A DNA stretch of 12,423 nucleotides from an uncultured Angelakisella sp. (GCA_947564495.1 CANOCD010000010.1:1-12423); one strand, 5' to 3'; numbered from the stretch's first letter, positions 1-8,172 are shown. Notes: a model not told the origin generated them from the sequence alone. Numbers and translations: made by a program.

Positions 1-2
1 TT

Positions 3-830
3 TTCGGGTGGGTCTACGAGTCCATCCTCTGCTCGGTCACCTCCGGCTCCCTGGTGAACCGGGGGTTCCTCAACGGGCCCCTCTGCCCCGTCTACGGCTT
101 CGGGGCCCTCACCGTCATTTTGGCCTTCTGGCAGGAGCCGGACATCAGCGTCTGGAACCTGTTCTTCTCCAGTATGGTTCTCACCTGCTCCCTGGAGTAT
201 TTTACCTCCTGGGCCATGGAAAAACTGTTCCACGCCCGGTGGTGGGATTACACCGAGTACCGCTTCAACCTCAACGGCCGGATCTGCCTGCTGGGGGCTT
301 TGGCCTTCGGCAGCTTTTCGGTGCTGCTCATCAAGGTGGTCCACCCCCGGGTGGCGGGCTTCTTCGACGGCCTCTCCCCCACGGTCCTGCTGACCGCCGC
401 CGGGATCTGCTTTGTCACCGGGGCGGCGGACTGCTTCGCCACGGTGCGGCATATCCTCACCCTCAACGGGCGGCTGGCCGAGATCCAGGAGGCCATCGAC
501 GCCCACCGGGCCCAGAACCGCCAGCGTGCCGAGGAGCTGCGCCAGCGGCTCCAGACCCGGCTGGAGGAGAGCCTTGGGGCCGCCCCCCTGGAGGAACTCC
601 GGGGCCGCCGCCCCGTGGTCGCCCTGGGCGAACTGCGGGAGGAGCTTCGGGAGCGGCTGGAGGAGCGGTTCGAGGACAGCCCCTTCCATTCCGAGCGTGT
701 CCGAGCCCTGCTGGAGCTGAGGAGCTTCCAGGACCGCCGGCTGCTGCGGGCCTTCCCCAAGCTGTCCTCCGTGACCTACAAGGAAGCCCTGGAAAAGCTG
801 CGTGAGCAGATGGACCGGGAGGCCACCTGA
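3..830 (+). CDS. CmpB-type putative ABC transporter permease, 5' end outside window
   Basis: The reading frame is already open at the window edge and enters with FGWVYESI, so roughly the first 10-20 residues are missing. The opening segment, with VNRGFLNGPLCPVYGFG at the first loop, is the signature of the CmpB/type IV ABC-transporter-like membrane family (PF06541), a common clostridial protein of unproven transport role. Several hydrophobic segments follow in the first half. The second half (from about ILTLNGRLAEIQEAI) is a long charged, Glu/Arg/Leu-rich region likely to form cytoplasmic coiled coil. The stop codon overlaps the next start as TGATG, so translation of the two genes is probably coupled. 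No ATP-binding subunit is visible nearby, so 'ABC transporter' is a family label rather than a demonstrated function. The internal Met at 54 is not the start, because family-conserved sequence lies upstream of it. Confidence 0.85.
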   Translation, partial: FGWVYESILCSVTSGSLVNRGFLNGPLCPVYGFGALTVILAFWQEPDISVWNLFFSSMVLTCSLEYFTSWAMEKLFHARWWDYTEYRFNLNGRICLLGALAFGSFSVLLIKVVHPRVAGFFDGLSPTVLLTAAGICFVTGAADCFATVRHILTLNGRLAEIQEAIDAHRAQNRQRAEELRQRLQTRLEESLGAAPLEELRGRRPVVALGELREELRERLEERFEDSPFHSERVRALLELRSFQDRRLLRAFPKLSSVTYKEALEKLREQMDREAT

Positions 831-1525
831 TGGACCTGACCGGCGAGGAAAAGAAGGCCCTGCTCCGGGCCCGGCTGGGACCGGAGGGTGGCGCCTTCGC
901 CGACTGGCAGGGACCCGACGGGGCCGAGGGCCTCCGGGCGGAGTACCCGGGCGGGGTGTACCTCTCCCTTTGGTGGTGGCCCCGCCGCCGCTTTTACCGC
1001 TGCGACCTGGGCCGGGAGGACACCATCTTCCTCTCCGCCCGTGCCGCCTCCATAGGCGACCGCTTTTTGGATCGGGTCCGGCAGCTGATCCGGGCCGCCC
1101 AGAGCGGTCGGTTCCGGAACAAAAAGACCACCGGGGAGCTGGTCCGGGAGGAGGTCGCCCGCCGGGGCCTTACCAGCTGGATGAACGACACCAAGTGGCG
1201 GGAGTTCCGGGAGGCCATGGAAACGGAGATGCCCTTCCCGCCCCCGTATCTTTACAAGACCCTGTTCGAGGAGGAGGCCGGCCTCCCCGATTTCTCCCGG
1301 GACGTCCGGTATCTGGGGGACTACGGCCCGGAGGATTTCGCCGGTCACGACTACCGGGTCATCCAGTGGGTGAAGGTCCGGCCCAGGTACTACAGCTGGG
1401 AGGGAGGGCTGACCGGAAAGGCCGTCCTCCATGACGCCGAGGCGGAGTTCACCGCCATCCTGGACCGTCTCCACATCCCCTGGGAGGAGGAGAAGGGGGT
1501 CTACACCATCTACGGCTACCGATAA
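830..1525 (+). CDS. Conserved hypothetical protein, DUF6678-like C-terminal half
   Basis: A 231-residue soluble, acidic/aromatic protein with no signal peptide or membrane segment. Its ATG overlaps the stop of the upstream membrane protein by one base (TGATG), and no separate promoter is possible. I do not recognise a function. The N-terminal half (to about residue 115) is an unassigned domain with a Trp-rich strand (SLWWWPRRRFYRC). The C-terminal half starts with MNDTKWREFREAM, continues through YRVIQWVKV and ends HIPWEEE..VYTIYGY. This layout resembles from memory the DUF6678 family, whose members often look like immunity or SMI1-like stand-alone proteins; that match has not been tested by a profile search. 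The MATE gene begins about 20 bases downstream, so the three genes probably share one transcript. Being coding is well supported by codon use and tight packing; the family assignment is tentative. Confidence 0.8.
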   Translation: MDLTGEEKKALLRARLGPEGGAFADWQGPDGAEGLRAEYPGGVYLSLWWWPRRRFYRCDLGREDTIFLSARAASIGDRFLDRVRQLIRAAQSGRFRNKKTTGELVREEVARRGLTSWMNDTKWREFREAMETEMPFPPPYLYKTLFEEEAGLPDFSRDVRYLGDYGPEDFAGHDYRVIQWVKVRPRYYSWEGGLTGKAVLHDAEAEFTAILDRLHIPWEEEKGVYTIYGYR

Positions 1526-1545
1526 CAAGAAAGGCAATTTTGTTT

Positions 1546-2919
1546 ATGGACGACAGAGCGAAAGCGGAGCTGTTTGAAAACAGCCCCATCCCCAAGGCCG
1601 TGATGACCATGGCCATCCCCACCATCACCAGCTCCCTGGTGATGGTGGTCTACAACCTGGCGGATACCTACTTCGTGGGGATGCTGAACGACCCCATCCA
1701 GAACGCCGCCGTCACCCTGGCCGCCCCGGTGCTGCTGGCCTTCAACGCCGTCAACAACCTCTTCGGGGTGGGCAGCTCCAGCATGATGAGCCGGGCCCTG
1801 GGCCAAAAGAAATACGACGTGGTCCGGGGGGCCTCGGCCTTCGGCTTCTGGTGCGCTTTGTGCAGCGGGCTGCTCTTCTCCCTCCTGGTCACCCTCTTCC
1901 GGGGGCCCCTCCTGGCCGGCCTGGGGGCCGACGCCGTGACCTCCAAGGCCACCGGGGAGTATCTCTTCTGGACGGTGACCTGCGGGGCCGCCCCCGCCAT
2001 CCTCAACGTGGTGCTGGCCTACCTGGTCCGGTCCGAGGGGGCCGCCCTCCACGCCAGCGTGGGGACCATGAGCGGCTGCCTCCTCAACATCCTCCTGGAC
2101 CCCGTTTTCATTCTCCCCTGGGGCCTGGGGATGGGGGCTGCCGGGGCGGGGTGCGCCACCTTCCTCTCCAACTGCTTCGCCTGCGGCTACTTCTTCGTCC
2201 TCCTCTTCCACAAGCGGAAGGACACCTACGTGGCTGTCTCCCCCAAGGCCCTGCGGTTCGACCGGGCCATCGTCCTGGGGGTCTGCGCCGTGGGCATCCC
2301 CGCCTCCATCCAGAACCTCCTCAACGTCACCGGGATGACGGTGCTCAACAACTTCACCTCTTCCTTCGGGGCGGACGCCGTGGCGGCCATGGGCATCGCC
2401 CACAAGGTGAACATGGTCCCCATCCAGGTGGCCCTGGGCTTCTCCCAGGGGATCATGCCCCTCATCAGCTACAACTACGGCAGCGGCAACAGCCGCCGGA
2501 TGAAGGACGTCTTTTTCTTCTCCAGCCGGATCTCCCTGGCCATCAGCGCCGCCGTCACCCTGGTGTACTTCTTCGGGGCCCCGGGGGTGGTCACCCTCTT
2601 TATGAAGGACCCGGTCATCGTGGCCTACGGCAGCCGGTTCCTCCGGGGGATGTGCCTGGGGATGCCCTTCCTCTGCATGGATTTCCTGGCGGTGGGGGTG
2701 TTCCAGGCCTGCGGCATGGGCAGAAAGGCCCTGGTCTTTGCCATCCTGCGGAAGATCGTCCTGGAGATCCCCGCCCTCTGCATCCTGGGGACCCTGTTCC
2801 CCCTCTACGGCCTGGCCTACGCCCAGTTCACCGCCGAGGTGGTCCTGGCCACGGCGGCGGTCATCGTCCTGGCCCGGCTCTTCCGGGGGCTGGAAAAGCC
2901 CCAGTCCCCATTACAGTAA
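1546..2919 (+). CDS. MATE family efflux transporter
   Basis: A 457-residue polytopic membrane protein with about 12 predicted hydrophobic segments, the usual length for multidrug and toxic compound extrusion (MATE) Na+- or H+-coupled antiporters. The opening ENSPIPKAVMTMAIPTI, the YNLADTYFVGML segment in the first helix pair, and GSSSMMSRALG are typical of the clostridial DinF/NorM-like branch. The second half repeats the fold, with HKVNMVPIQVALGFSQGIMP matching the equivalent internal repeat. Substrate cannot be read from sequence; cationic drugs or dyes are usual for the family. I chose ATG at 1546, preceded by AAGAAAGG at 1527-1534. An in-frame TTG at 1540 is equally placed for that weak Shine-Dalgarno and would add two residues. 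Only about 20 bases separate it from the preceding gene, so it likely reads through from the same operon and ends at the hairpin just after its stop. Confidence 0.95.
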   Translation: MDDRAKAELFENSPIPKAVMTMAIPTITSSLVMVVYNLADTYFVGMLNDPIQNAAVTLAAPVLLAFNAVNNLFGVGSSSMMSRALGQKKYDVVRGASAFGFWCALCSGLLFSLLVTLFRGPLLAGLGADAVTSKATGEYLFWTVTCGAAPAILNVVLAYLVRSEGAALHASVGTMSGCLLNILLDPVFILPWGLGMGAAGAGCATFLSNCFACGYFFVLLFHKRKDTYVAVSPKALRFDRAIVLGVCAVGIPASIQNLLNVTGMTVLNNFTSSFGADAVAAMGIAHKVNMVPIQVALGFSQGIMPLISYNYGSGNSRRMKDVFFFSSRISLAISAAVTLVYFFGAPGVVTLFMKDPVIVAYGSRFLRGMCLGMPFLCMDFLAVGVFQACGMGRKALVFAILRKIVLEIPALCILGTLFPLYGLAYAQFTAEVVLATAAVIVLARLFRGLEKPQSPLQ

Positions 2920-2924
2920 AAAAA

Positions 2925-2954
2925 GCAGCCGCCCCCACGGCGGCTGCCTTTTTT
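2925..2954 (+). terminator. Rho-independent terminator after MATE gene
   Basis: A perfect 9-bp stem GCAGCCGCC/GGCGGCTGC (2925-2933 with 2939-2947) with a five-base loop, followed by CC and six T. The A run just before the stem (2918-2924) would serve as a U-tract on the other strand, so it could act in both directions. It closes the three-gene unit. Confidence 0.93.
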
Positions 2955-2997
2955 CTGCCTTCTTCCAGCTTTTTCTTTTCCCGGGGCCCTCTCCCTA

Positions 2998-3026
2998 TGG
3001 AATCCGGAGCCAAACCGTGCTATACT
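2998..3026 (+). promoter_or_regulatory. Extended -10 sigma-70-type promoter for TPR-SUFU gene
   Basis: TGCTATACT at 3018-3026 gives an extended -10 (TG-N-TATACT). The -35 position 17 bp upstream (TGGAAT, 2998-3003) is weak, as expected for an extended -10 promoter. It lies between the MATE terminator and the next ribosome binding site (AAAGGAGAGG, about 3045-3054), about 36 bases ahead of the start codon. Confidence 0.6.
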
Positions 3027-3061
3027 GGATATATCTTTTGGACAAAAGGAGAGGTCAATCT

Positions 3062-4489
3062 ATGACACCGATCATTCGACACGACCCACAGGAGGCGGAA
3101 AAGCTCCTCCCGGAGATCGAGGCCCTGCTGGGCCAGGGGGAGAACCAGAAGGCCCTGGCCCTGATCGAGGGCTCCCTGGCTTCGGGCCCCCTCGGGGCGG
3201 AGACCCGGGAGACCCTGCTCTGGAAGAAGGAGCTGGCCCTGTTCCGCCTGGAACGGTACGCCGAGGCCCTGGGGACGCTGGAGCTGCTCCGGCCCAAGCT
3301 GGGGGAAACTGCCACCTGGCTGCGGGAGATGGCCCTGATCCTCTACGCCATGTCCCGGGAGGAACGCCCCTCGGAGGAGGCCACCCTCATGCTCCTCCTG
3401 GCCGAGGAGGCTTTTGAGGGCTCGGTCCAGGGGGAGCCCTCCCAGCGGGAGCTGGACTTCCTGGAGGAGGTCCGGGACACCCTCTACCCCCGGAAACGGT
3501 GCGGGGAGATCATCAACGCCATCCGGCGGCTGCCCGAGGAGCAGCGCACCTCCCGGAACCTCCAGCAGATGGCCCTGGCCCTGGGGGAACTGGGGGAGTA
3601 CGACCAGGCCCTGGAGACCATGGACGCCATCCCCGGGGACCGGGAGCCCCGGTACTGGTACACCATGGGGTATCTCCTCTACCACCGGGCCTTTGACGGC
3701 GGCTCCCTGGCCCCCGATGTCTCCGAGGCCCGGGAACTGCTCCTCCGCTGCCAGGAGGGGAACCCCGGCGCCCTGCTGGCTCTGGAGTGCCGAAACTTCC
3801 TGGAGACCATGGCGAAGAACATCTACTACCCCCGCCTGGGCAACAACGACCGGCTGGACTGGGATTCCCTCCAGTACGACACCGAAAGCTGGATCGCCGT
3901 GGGGGAACACATCCGCAAGCAGTTCGGCTCCTCGGACCGGTGCTTCCGCTGCCGGAGCCAGGTGGGCCTGGACCTGGATATGCCCATCATCCCCCCGGCA
4001 AAGGAGGGGGAGGGGCACCTGGTCTGCACCCAGGGCCTGGGCGCCGTGGTGATGGAGCCCCCCCGTGACGAGGAGGAGTTCCGGGACCTGCGCCGGGTGG
4101 AGCTCTTCTTCCCCATGGCCCCCGGCTGGGACCCCACCTGTGCCGACCCCAAAGAGCTGTGGCCTTCCGCCGCCCTGCTGGAGCTGGTGAAGCTCCCCCT
4201 GGCCGACCCCAAAGCCTGGCTGGGGCCGGGGAGCATCTTCGACCTGCCCAAGGCGGCCCTCTGGACCGGCCAGCGGTGCGCCCTCATCCTGCCCCCCGTC
4301 TACCCCTACGAGAACATCGACCCCTGCATCCTCCCCAACGGGGAGGCGGTGCAGTTCTGCCAGGTGCTCTTCCTCTACCCGGAGGAGGCCCGGCTGGTGG
4401 TGGACCAGGGCCTGGAGGCCCTGTGGGAAAAGACAGGCGGCGAAAACTACCTGGTGTATTCCCAGCGGGAGAACGCCTGCAAGGCGTGA
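3062..4489 (+). CDS. TPR-like plus suppressor-of-fused (SUFU) domain protein
   Basis: A 475-residue soluble protein. Residues about 10-250 are helical and repeat-like; segments such as GENQKALALIEGSL, RLERYAEALGTLELL and GEYDQALETMDAIPG have the spacing of tetratricopeptide repeats. Residues about 295-470 form a SUFU-type domain: RRVELFFPMAPGWD opens the core, LLELVKLP follows, then CALILPPVYPYEN and VQFCQVLFLYPEEARLVVDQG, matching the bacterial suppressor-of-fused (PF05076) pattern. Bacterial SUFU proteins are widespread, often near polymorphic toxins where they are proposed immunity proteins, but no toxin gene is adjacent here. A pair of cysteines, CFRC (about 294-297), sits between the two regions and could bind metal or simply be structural. 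ATG at 3062 is chosen because AAAGGAGAGG lies 8-16 bases upstream; longer upstream extensions of the frame overlap the MATE gene. It is monocistronic, with its own promoter and a downstream hairpin. Confidence 0.9.
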   Translation: MTPIIRHDPQEAEKLLPEIEALLGQGENQKALALIEGSLASGPLGAETRETLLWKKELALFRLERYAEALGTLELLRPKLGETATWLREMALILYAMSREERPSEEATLMLLLAEEAFEGSVQGEPSQRELDFLEEVRDTLYPRKRCGEIINAIRRLPEEQRTSRNLQQMALALGELGEYDQALETMDAIPGDREPRYWYTMGYLLYHRAFDGGSLAPDVSEARELLLRCQEGNPGALLALECRNFLETMAKNIYYPRLGNNDRLDWDSLQYDTESWIAVGEHIRKQFGSSDRCFRCRSQVGLDLDMPIIPPAKEGEGHLVCTQGLGAVVMEPPRDEEEFRDLRRVELFFPMAPGWDPTCADPKELWPSAALLELVKLPLADPKAWLGPGSIFDLPKAALWTGQRCALILPPVYPYENIDPCILPNGEAVQFCQVLFLYPEEARLVVDQGLEALWEKTGGENYLVYSQRENACKA

Positions 4490-4511
4490 CCATCCCCCCC
4501 CATAAAATAAG

Positions 4512-4553
4512 AGCCGCCGGAGGGCACCTTGTCGTGTTCCCCCGGCGGCTTTA
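4512..4553. terminator. Shared hairpin terminator between convergent genes
   Basis: AGCCGCCGG (4512-4520) pairs perfectly with CCGGCGGCT (4542-4550), and GGG/CCC extends the stem past one bulge. It lies in the 76-bp gap between the SUFU gene (+) and the symporter gene (-). T-rich sequence follows on both strands: TTTA on +, and CTTATTTTATG on - (over 4502-4511). It most plausibly stops both transcripts. Confidence 0.8.
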
Positions 4554-4565
4554 TGCTGCAAAAGA

Positions 4566-5897
4566 TCAGAAGGCCACCTTCATCACCAGGGCCACCAGGC
4601 AGAGGATGGCGGCGCAGGGGACGTAAACGTACCGGCCCAGGGCGTGCCACAGCTTTCCCGGGGCCTTGGCCGCCCCGTGGGAGACCTCGTCCAGGAGGTC
4701 CTCCCGGCGCATCACCCAGAACCAGGAGACCGCCCCCAGGGTGGCCCCGATGGGGATGATGTAGATGGAGACGATGTCCATCCAGGGGCCCCACCGGAAG
4801 ATGGGCTCCATGTGGAGGCCCGCCCCCAGGCAGACCACGCAGAGGAGGCCCAGCACCGCCTTCCGGCCCAGTCCGGGGAACCGGTGGAGGAGGGACTCCC
4901 CCACCGCCTCGAACATATTCTGCAAAGAGCTGACCCCGGCAAAGGCCATGGCCACGTAGAGGATGACGGCAAAGAGCCGCCCCAGGGGGATGTCCTGGAG
5001 TATCCGGGGCAGGGTGACAAAGAGGAGGGAGGGCCCCGCCCCCACGTCCAGGCCGTAGGCGAAGCAGGCGGGGATGATGACCAAAGCGGCCACCAGGGCG
5101 GCGATGGTGTCAAAGAGGGCGGTCTGGCGGGCCAGGGCCCCCACGTCCATCTCCCGGTCCAGGTAGGCCCCGTAGACGATCATCCCGCTGCCGGTGATGG
5201 AGAGGGAGAAGAAAGCCTGTCCCATGGCCCAGATCCAGACCATGGGGTCCCGAAGCTCCTCCCACCGGAGGGAGAACATATACTGGTACCCCGCCCCCGC
5301 CCCGGGGAGGAAGGCCACCCGGGCGGCCAGGGCCAGGAAGATGAGGAAAAAGACAGGCATCATCACCTTGTTGGTGCGCTCGATGCTCTTGGGCCCCAAC
5401 AGCAGGGTGAGGAGGGTGCCCGCCACCACGATGATATGGAAGGGGGCCACCGAGTAGGCGGTAAGGGAGAAGCCCTCGAACCAGCTGGCGGTGTCCACCG
5501 TCATCAGCGACCCGGTGACGGCGTCGGTAAGGGCCTTGAGGACGTAGGCGATGATGGCGGCGTAGCCGATGGCGATGCACATGGACCCCGCCAGGGGGAG
5601 CCACCCCAGGGCGCCCCCCGCCCCGCCCAGGGACCGCTTCCGGCTGGCCCAGGCCATGCGGTAGGCCCCCAGGGTGCCGGTGCGGGCCCGGCGTCCCACG
5701 GCGTACTCGGCGCAGAGGCCCACGGCGCTGAACAGTGCCACAAAGACCAGGTAGGCCAGCAGAAAGGCCCCTCCCCCGTTGCTGCCCATTTTGGCCGGGA
5801 ATCCCCAGACGTTGGCCATGCCCACCGCCGAGCCCACCGCCGAAAGGACGAACCCCCAGCCGCTGGTAAATCGACCCTTTTCCCCCTTAGTTTCCAT
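4566..5897 (-). CDS. Sodium:neurotransmitter symporter family transporter (NSS/SNF, LeuT fold)
   Basis: A 443-residue integral membrane protein with about 11-12 hydrophobic segments, the size of prokaryotic NSS members such as LeuT/MhsT. TM1 carries GSAVGMANVWGFP (residues 22-34), equivalent to the LeuT unwound helix, with Asn29 at the Na1-coordinating position. TM6 carries GQAFFSLSITGSGMIVYGAY (227-246) and TM8 has AGVSS (320-324), matching the Na2-site Thr/Ser pair of LeuT as Ser-Ser. It should import an amino acid or related amine with Na+; the substrate is not readable. I chose ATG at 5895-5897: GGAGAG stands seven bases upstream and METKGEKGRF leads straight into TM1, whereas the open frame to 6026 would overlap the promoter. 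Upstream on the same strand is the sigma-54 activator gene, but a terminator and a separate sigma-70 promoter intervene. Ser23 where LeuT has Asn21 is a minor difference. Confidence 0.95.
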   Translation of the reverse strand: METKGEKGRFTSGWGFVLSAVGSAVGMANVWGFPAKMGSNGGGAFLLAYLVFVALFSAVGLCAEYAVGRRARTGTLGAYRMAWASRKRSLGGAGGALGWLPLAGSMCIAIGYAAIIAYVLKALTDAVTGSLMTVDTASWFEGFSLTAYSVAPFHIIVVAGTLLTLLLGPKSIERTNKVMMPVFFLIFLALAARVAFLPGAGAGYQYMFSLRWEELRDPMVWIWAMGQAFFSLSITGSGMIVYGAYLDREMDVGALARQTALFDTIAALVAALVIIPACFAYGLDVGAGPSLLFVTLPRILQDIPLGRLFAVILYVAMAFAGVSSLQNMFEAVGESLLHRFPGLGRKAVLGLLCVVCLGAGLHMEPIFRWGPWMDIVSIYIIPIGATLGAVSWFWVMRREDLLDEVSHGAAKAPGKLWHALGRYVYVPCAAILCLVALVMKVAF

Positions 5898-5964
5898 GCT
5901 GTTTCTCTCCTTTACCGCTTTCTGTCTTTGAAGGTTTAACGCTTTTTGGCGTTGATGTGTTCTT

Positions 5965-5993
5965 ATTATACCTGGTTTGGGCCGGGGAGTCAA
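5965..5993 (-). promoter_or_regulatory. Sigma-70 promoter for the symporter gene
   Basis: On the - strand TTGACT (plus-strand 5988-5993), a 17-bp spacer, then TATAAT (5965-5970). One mismatch to the -35 consensus and none to the -10. The expected start near 5958 leaves a 5' UTR of about 60 bases before the ATG at 5897. The -35 box lies immediately downstream of the activator's terminator. Confidence 0.88.
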
Positions 5994-6000
5994 CCAAAGG

Positions 6001-6041
6001 GAAAAGAAAAGGGCCAATGAGGACACGCCCCGCCGGCCCTT
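6001..6041 (-). terminator. Terminator after sigma-54 activator gene
   Basis: On the - strand AAGGGCC (plus-strand 6035-6041) pairs with GGCCCTT (6009-6015) across a 19-base GC-rich loop that can fold further, followed by TTCTTTTCCC. The tail is T-rich but interrupted, so efficiency may be partial, leaving some read-through into the symporter gene possible. Confidence 0.6.
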
Positions 6042-6059
6042 GGGCTGCCGTGTGTTCTG

Positions 6060-8165
6060 TCACTCCTGCCCCAGATACCCCATGGCCGTCTCCCCCAAGG
6101 AGGTCAGCCGGCTCCCGGCCCGCCCCCGGCGGACCTCCACAAGCCCCTGCTCCTCCAGGTAGGTCAGGGCCGTCCGGACGCTCTGCTCGCTGGCGGGGAC
6201 CCCCGCCTCCCCGGCCAGGGCCGCCAGGCTCTTCCGCCCCATGGAGCTCCCCTTTTCCAGCTCCCCCAAAACGAACCGGCAGACCGGGAACAGCTGCCCC
6301 GCCCTCCGGCGAAGGGCCCGGGCCGCCTCCTCCCCGGCGGGTCCTTCCCGGGCGGGCGCCATCCCCCCGGGGGCCGGAACCGCCTCCTCCCGGGGGAGGT
6401 CCCCCCGCTCCCGAGCCCGGGCCAGGATGGTGGCGGGCAGGTCGGCCCGGTGGATCACCGGCTGGTCCAGGTAGGCCAGGTACTCCACGCAGTTGTGGAG
6501 CTCCCGGACGTTCCCCTCCCAGGGGTGGGCCATGAGCAGCTCCCAGGCCGCCGGGGTCAGGGAGAACCCCGCCCCCAGCCCCTCCCGGATCTTCTCGAAG
6601 AGAAGGCGCACGTCCTCCCCCCGCTCCCGGAGGGGGGGCAGGCTCAGGGGCAGGACGCTGAGACGGTAGTAGAGGTCCTTCCGGAATCCCCCCTGGCGGA
6701 CGATGGCCGGGAGGTCCTCGTTGGTGGCGGCGATGATCCGCACGTCCACGTAGATGACGTCCACGCCCCCCACCCGGACGATCTCCTTCTCCTGGAGGAC
6801 CCGGAGGAGCTTCACCTGGAGAAGGGGGCTCATGGCCTCGATCTCGTCCAGGAACAGGGTCCCGCTCCGGGCGGCTTCAAAGAAGCCGATGTGCCCCCCC
6901 TTCCGGGCCCCGGTGAAGGCCCCCTCCTCGTAGCCGAAAAGCTGGCTCTCCAACAGGGAATCGGGGATGGCGGCGCAGTTGATGGCCACAAAGGGCTCCC
7001 GGCTCCGGGTGCTGGCGGCGTGGATGGCGTGGGCGAACAGCTCCTTCCCCGTGCCGCTCTCCCCGCTGATGAGGATGGCCGAACTGCTGGCGGCCATCTT
7101 CCGGGCCAGGCTCTTGGCGGTGAGGAGGGCGGGGCTCTGGCCCACGATGCTGTCGAAGGTGTACTTGGTCACGTGTCCCTTGCCCAGGATCTGGCGGCGG
7201 ATCTTCTGCTGCCGCTTCTCCTCGTCCCGGAACCGCTGGAGGATGCAGAAGGCCCCGATAAGGTCCCCGCTGCGGAACACCGGCTGGATGCTGACGCTCA
7301 CCGGGCTGCCGCCGATCTCCACCATCCGGGCGCTGATGGCCTTGCGGTCGGAAAAGCACTCCTCAAAGGGGAGGAAGGGGAGGGACTGCTGGGCCTTCCG
7401 GTCCAGGAGGTCCCGGGGGGCCAGCTCCAGGATGGCCTCCGCCTTGGCGTTGCAGGCGAAGATGGTCCCGTCGGAATCCACCCCGATGACCCCGGCCTCC
7501 AGGGTCTGCTGGAACAGGTCGAAGATGCTCTCCACCTGGATGGACCGGTGGAACATCCGCTCGATGCTGTAGGCGTGCTCCGCCAGGGAGGAAAGGTAGC
7601 TGAGAAAGGCCGGGCGGTCCAGGCGGTGCTCGCACTTGAGGTGGAAGGCCAGCTCGATAAAGGTGTTGGCGCTGAGGAGCCGGGGGCCCAGGTCGATGAC
7701 CTCCTCCACCCAATGGGGGACGTACCGCCGCTCCCCGGTGGTGATGGCCAGGGGCAGATGGGGAGGCTCCGGGGCCCCGGGGTAGTAGGGGGTCAGCTGG
7801 ATCTGGCCCACCCCCAGCTGGTTGAGGAGGGCGATGGTCTCGGTGGCCATAGGCTGGTTGATATTCACCAGCAGGGCCCGGGTCCCCCTGGGCAGTCCGA
7901 TGATCCGCTGGAGCCCCTCCCGGGTGATACGGACCTCGGTGATGACCACCGCCCCGCTGTCCGGGATGATCTGGGCCAGCTCCCGGCCAATGAGGGCGCA
8001 GGTGGAGACCAGGTAGGCGTCCGCCGGGGCGATGCCGTCGATGGTCCCCCCCTGGACGCTGTAGGTCTGTATCCGGATATGGTCCCCCAAAAACTCCCGG
8101 ACCTGGCGGGCGTAGAGCTCCACCGAATCGGCGTCCCAGGTGGCGATGGCCAGCGTCTTTTCCAC
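6060..8165 (-). CDS. Sigma-54-dependent enhancer-binding activator (PAS, AAA+, winged-helix-like C-terminus)
   Basis: A 701-residue activator of RpoN RNA polymerase. Residues about 1-190 form an alpha/beta Rossmann-like domain (TLAIATWDADSVELYARQV, then hydrophobic strands such as GAVVITEV and ALLVNIN) resembling PrpR-type N-terminal sensors. A PAS domain follows (about 213-313, GVIGVDSDGTIFACNAKA). The AAA+ domain (about 340-580) has Walker A GESGTGKE (368-375), the sigma-54-contacting loop GAFTGA (415-420), Walker B LFLDEIE (437-443) and WEGNVREL (549-556), all intact. After a Pro/Gly/Ala-rich linker, residues about 618-701 are a winged-helix-like segment (SLAALAGEAGVPASEQ.., LTYLEEQGLVEV) in place of the usual Fis-type helix-turn-helix. 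The start is GTG at 8163-8165, with AAAGGGGG eight bases upstream; the in-frame ATG at 8231 has no ribosome binding site and lies only about 15 bases from the predicted transcription start. It is divergent from the M20 gene, its likely target. Confidence 0.93.
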   Translation of the reverse strand: MEKTLAIATWDADSVELYARQVREFLGDHIRIQTYSVQGGTIDGIAPADAYLVSTCALIGRELAQIIPDSGAVVITEVRITREGLQRIIGLPRGTRALLVNINQPMATETIALLNQLGVGQIQLTPYYPGAPEPPHLPLAITTGERRYVPHWVEEVIDLGPRLLSANTFIELAFHLKCEHRLDRPAFLSYLSSLAEHAYSIERMFHRSIQVESIFDLFQQTLEAGVIGVDSDGTIFACNAKAEAILELAPRDLLDRKAQQSLPFLPFEECFSDRKAISARMVEIGGSPVSVSIQPVFRSGDLIGAFCILQRFRDEEKRQQKIRRQILGKGHVTKYTFDSIVGQSPALLTAKSLARKMAASSSAILISGESGTGKELFAHAIHAASTRSREPFVAINCAAIPDSLLESQLFGYEEGAFTGARKGGHIGFFEAARSGTLFLDEIEAMSPLLQVKLLRVLQEKEIVRVGGVDVIYVDVRIIAATNEDLPAIVRQGGFRKDLYYRLSVLPLSLPPLRERGEDVRLLFEKIREGLGAGFSLTPAAWELLMAHPWEGNVRELHNCVEYLAYLDQPVIHRADLPATILARARERGDLPREEAVPAPGGMAPAREGPAGEEAARALRRRAGQLFPVCRFVLGELEKGSSMGRKSLAALAGEAGVPASEQSVRTALTYLEEQGLVEVRRGRAGSRLTSLGETAMGYLGQE

Positions 8166-8172
8166 AAACGGG

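Noticed and set aside
3020..4561. A 513-codon open frame on the - strand opposite the SUFU gene
   Set aside because: Low-complexity shadow frame; it runs through the shared terminator and has no initiation signals.
5898..6026. Longer N-terminus of the symporter starting at 6026
   Set aside because: It would cover the symporter's own promoter and terminator of the preceding gene; METKGEKGRF with GGAGAG upstream is the family-like start.
6036..6056. GG-N10-GC spacing near the end of the activator gene as a second sigma-54 promoter for the symporter
   Set aside because: The -12 part is GGGCC rather than TTGCW, it lies before a terminator, and a near-perfect sigma-70 promoter is present downstream.
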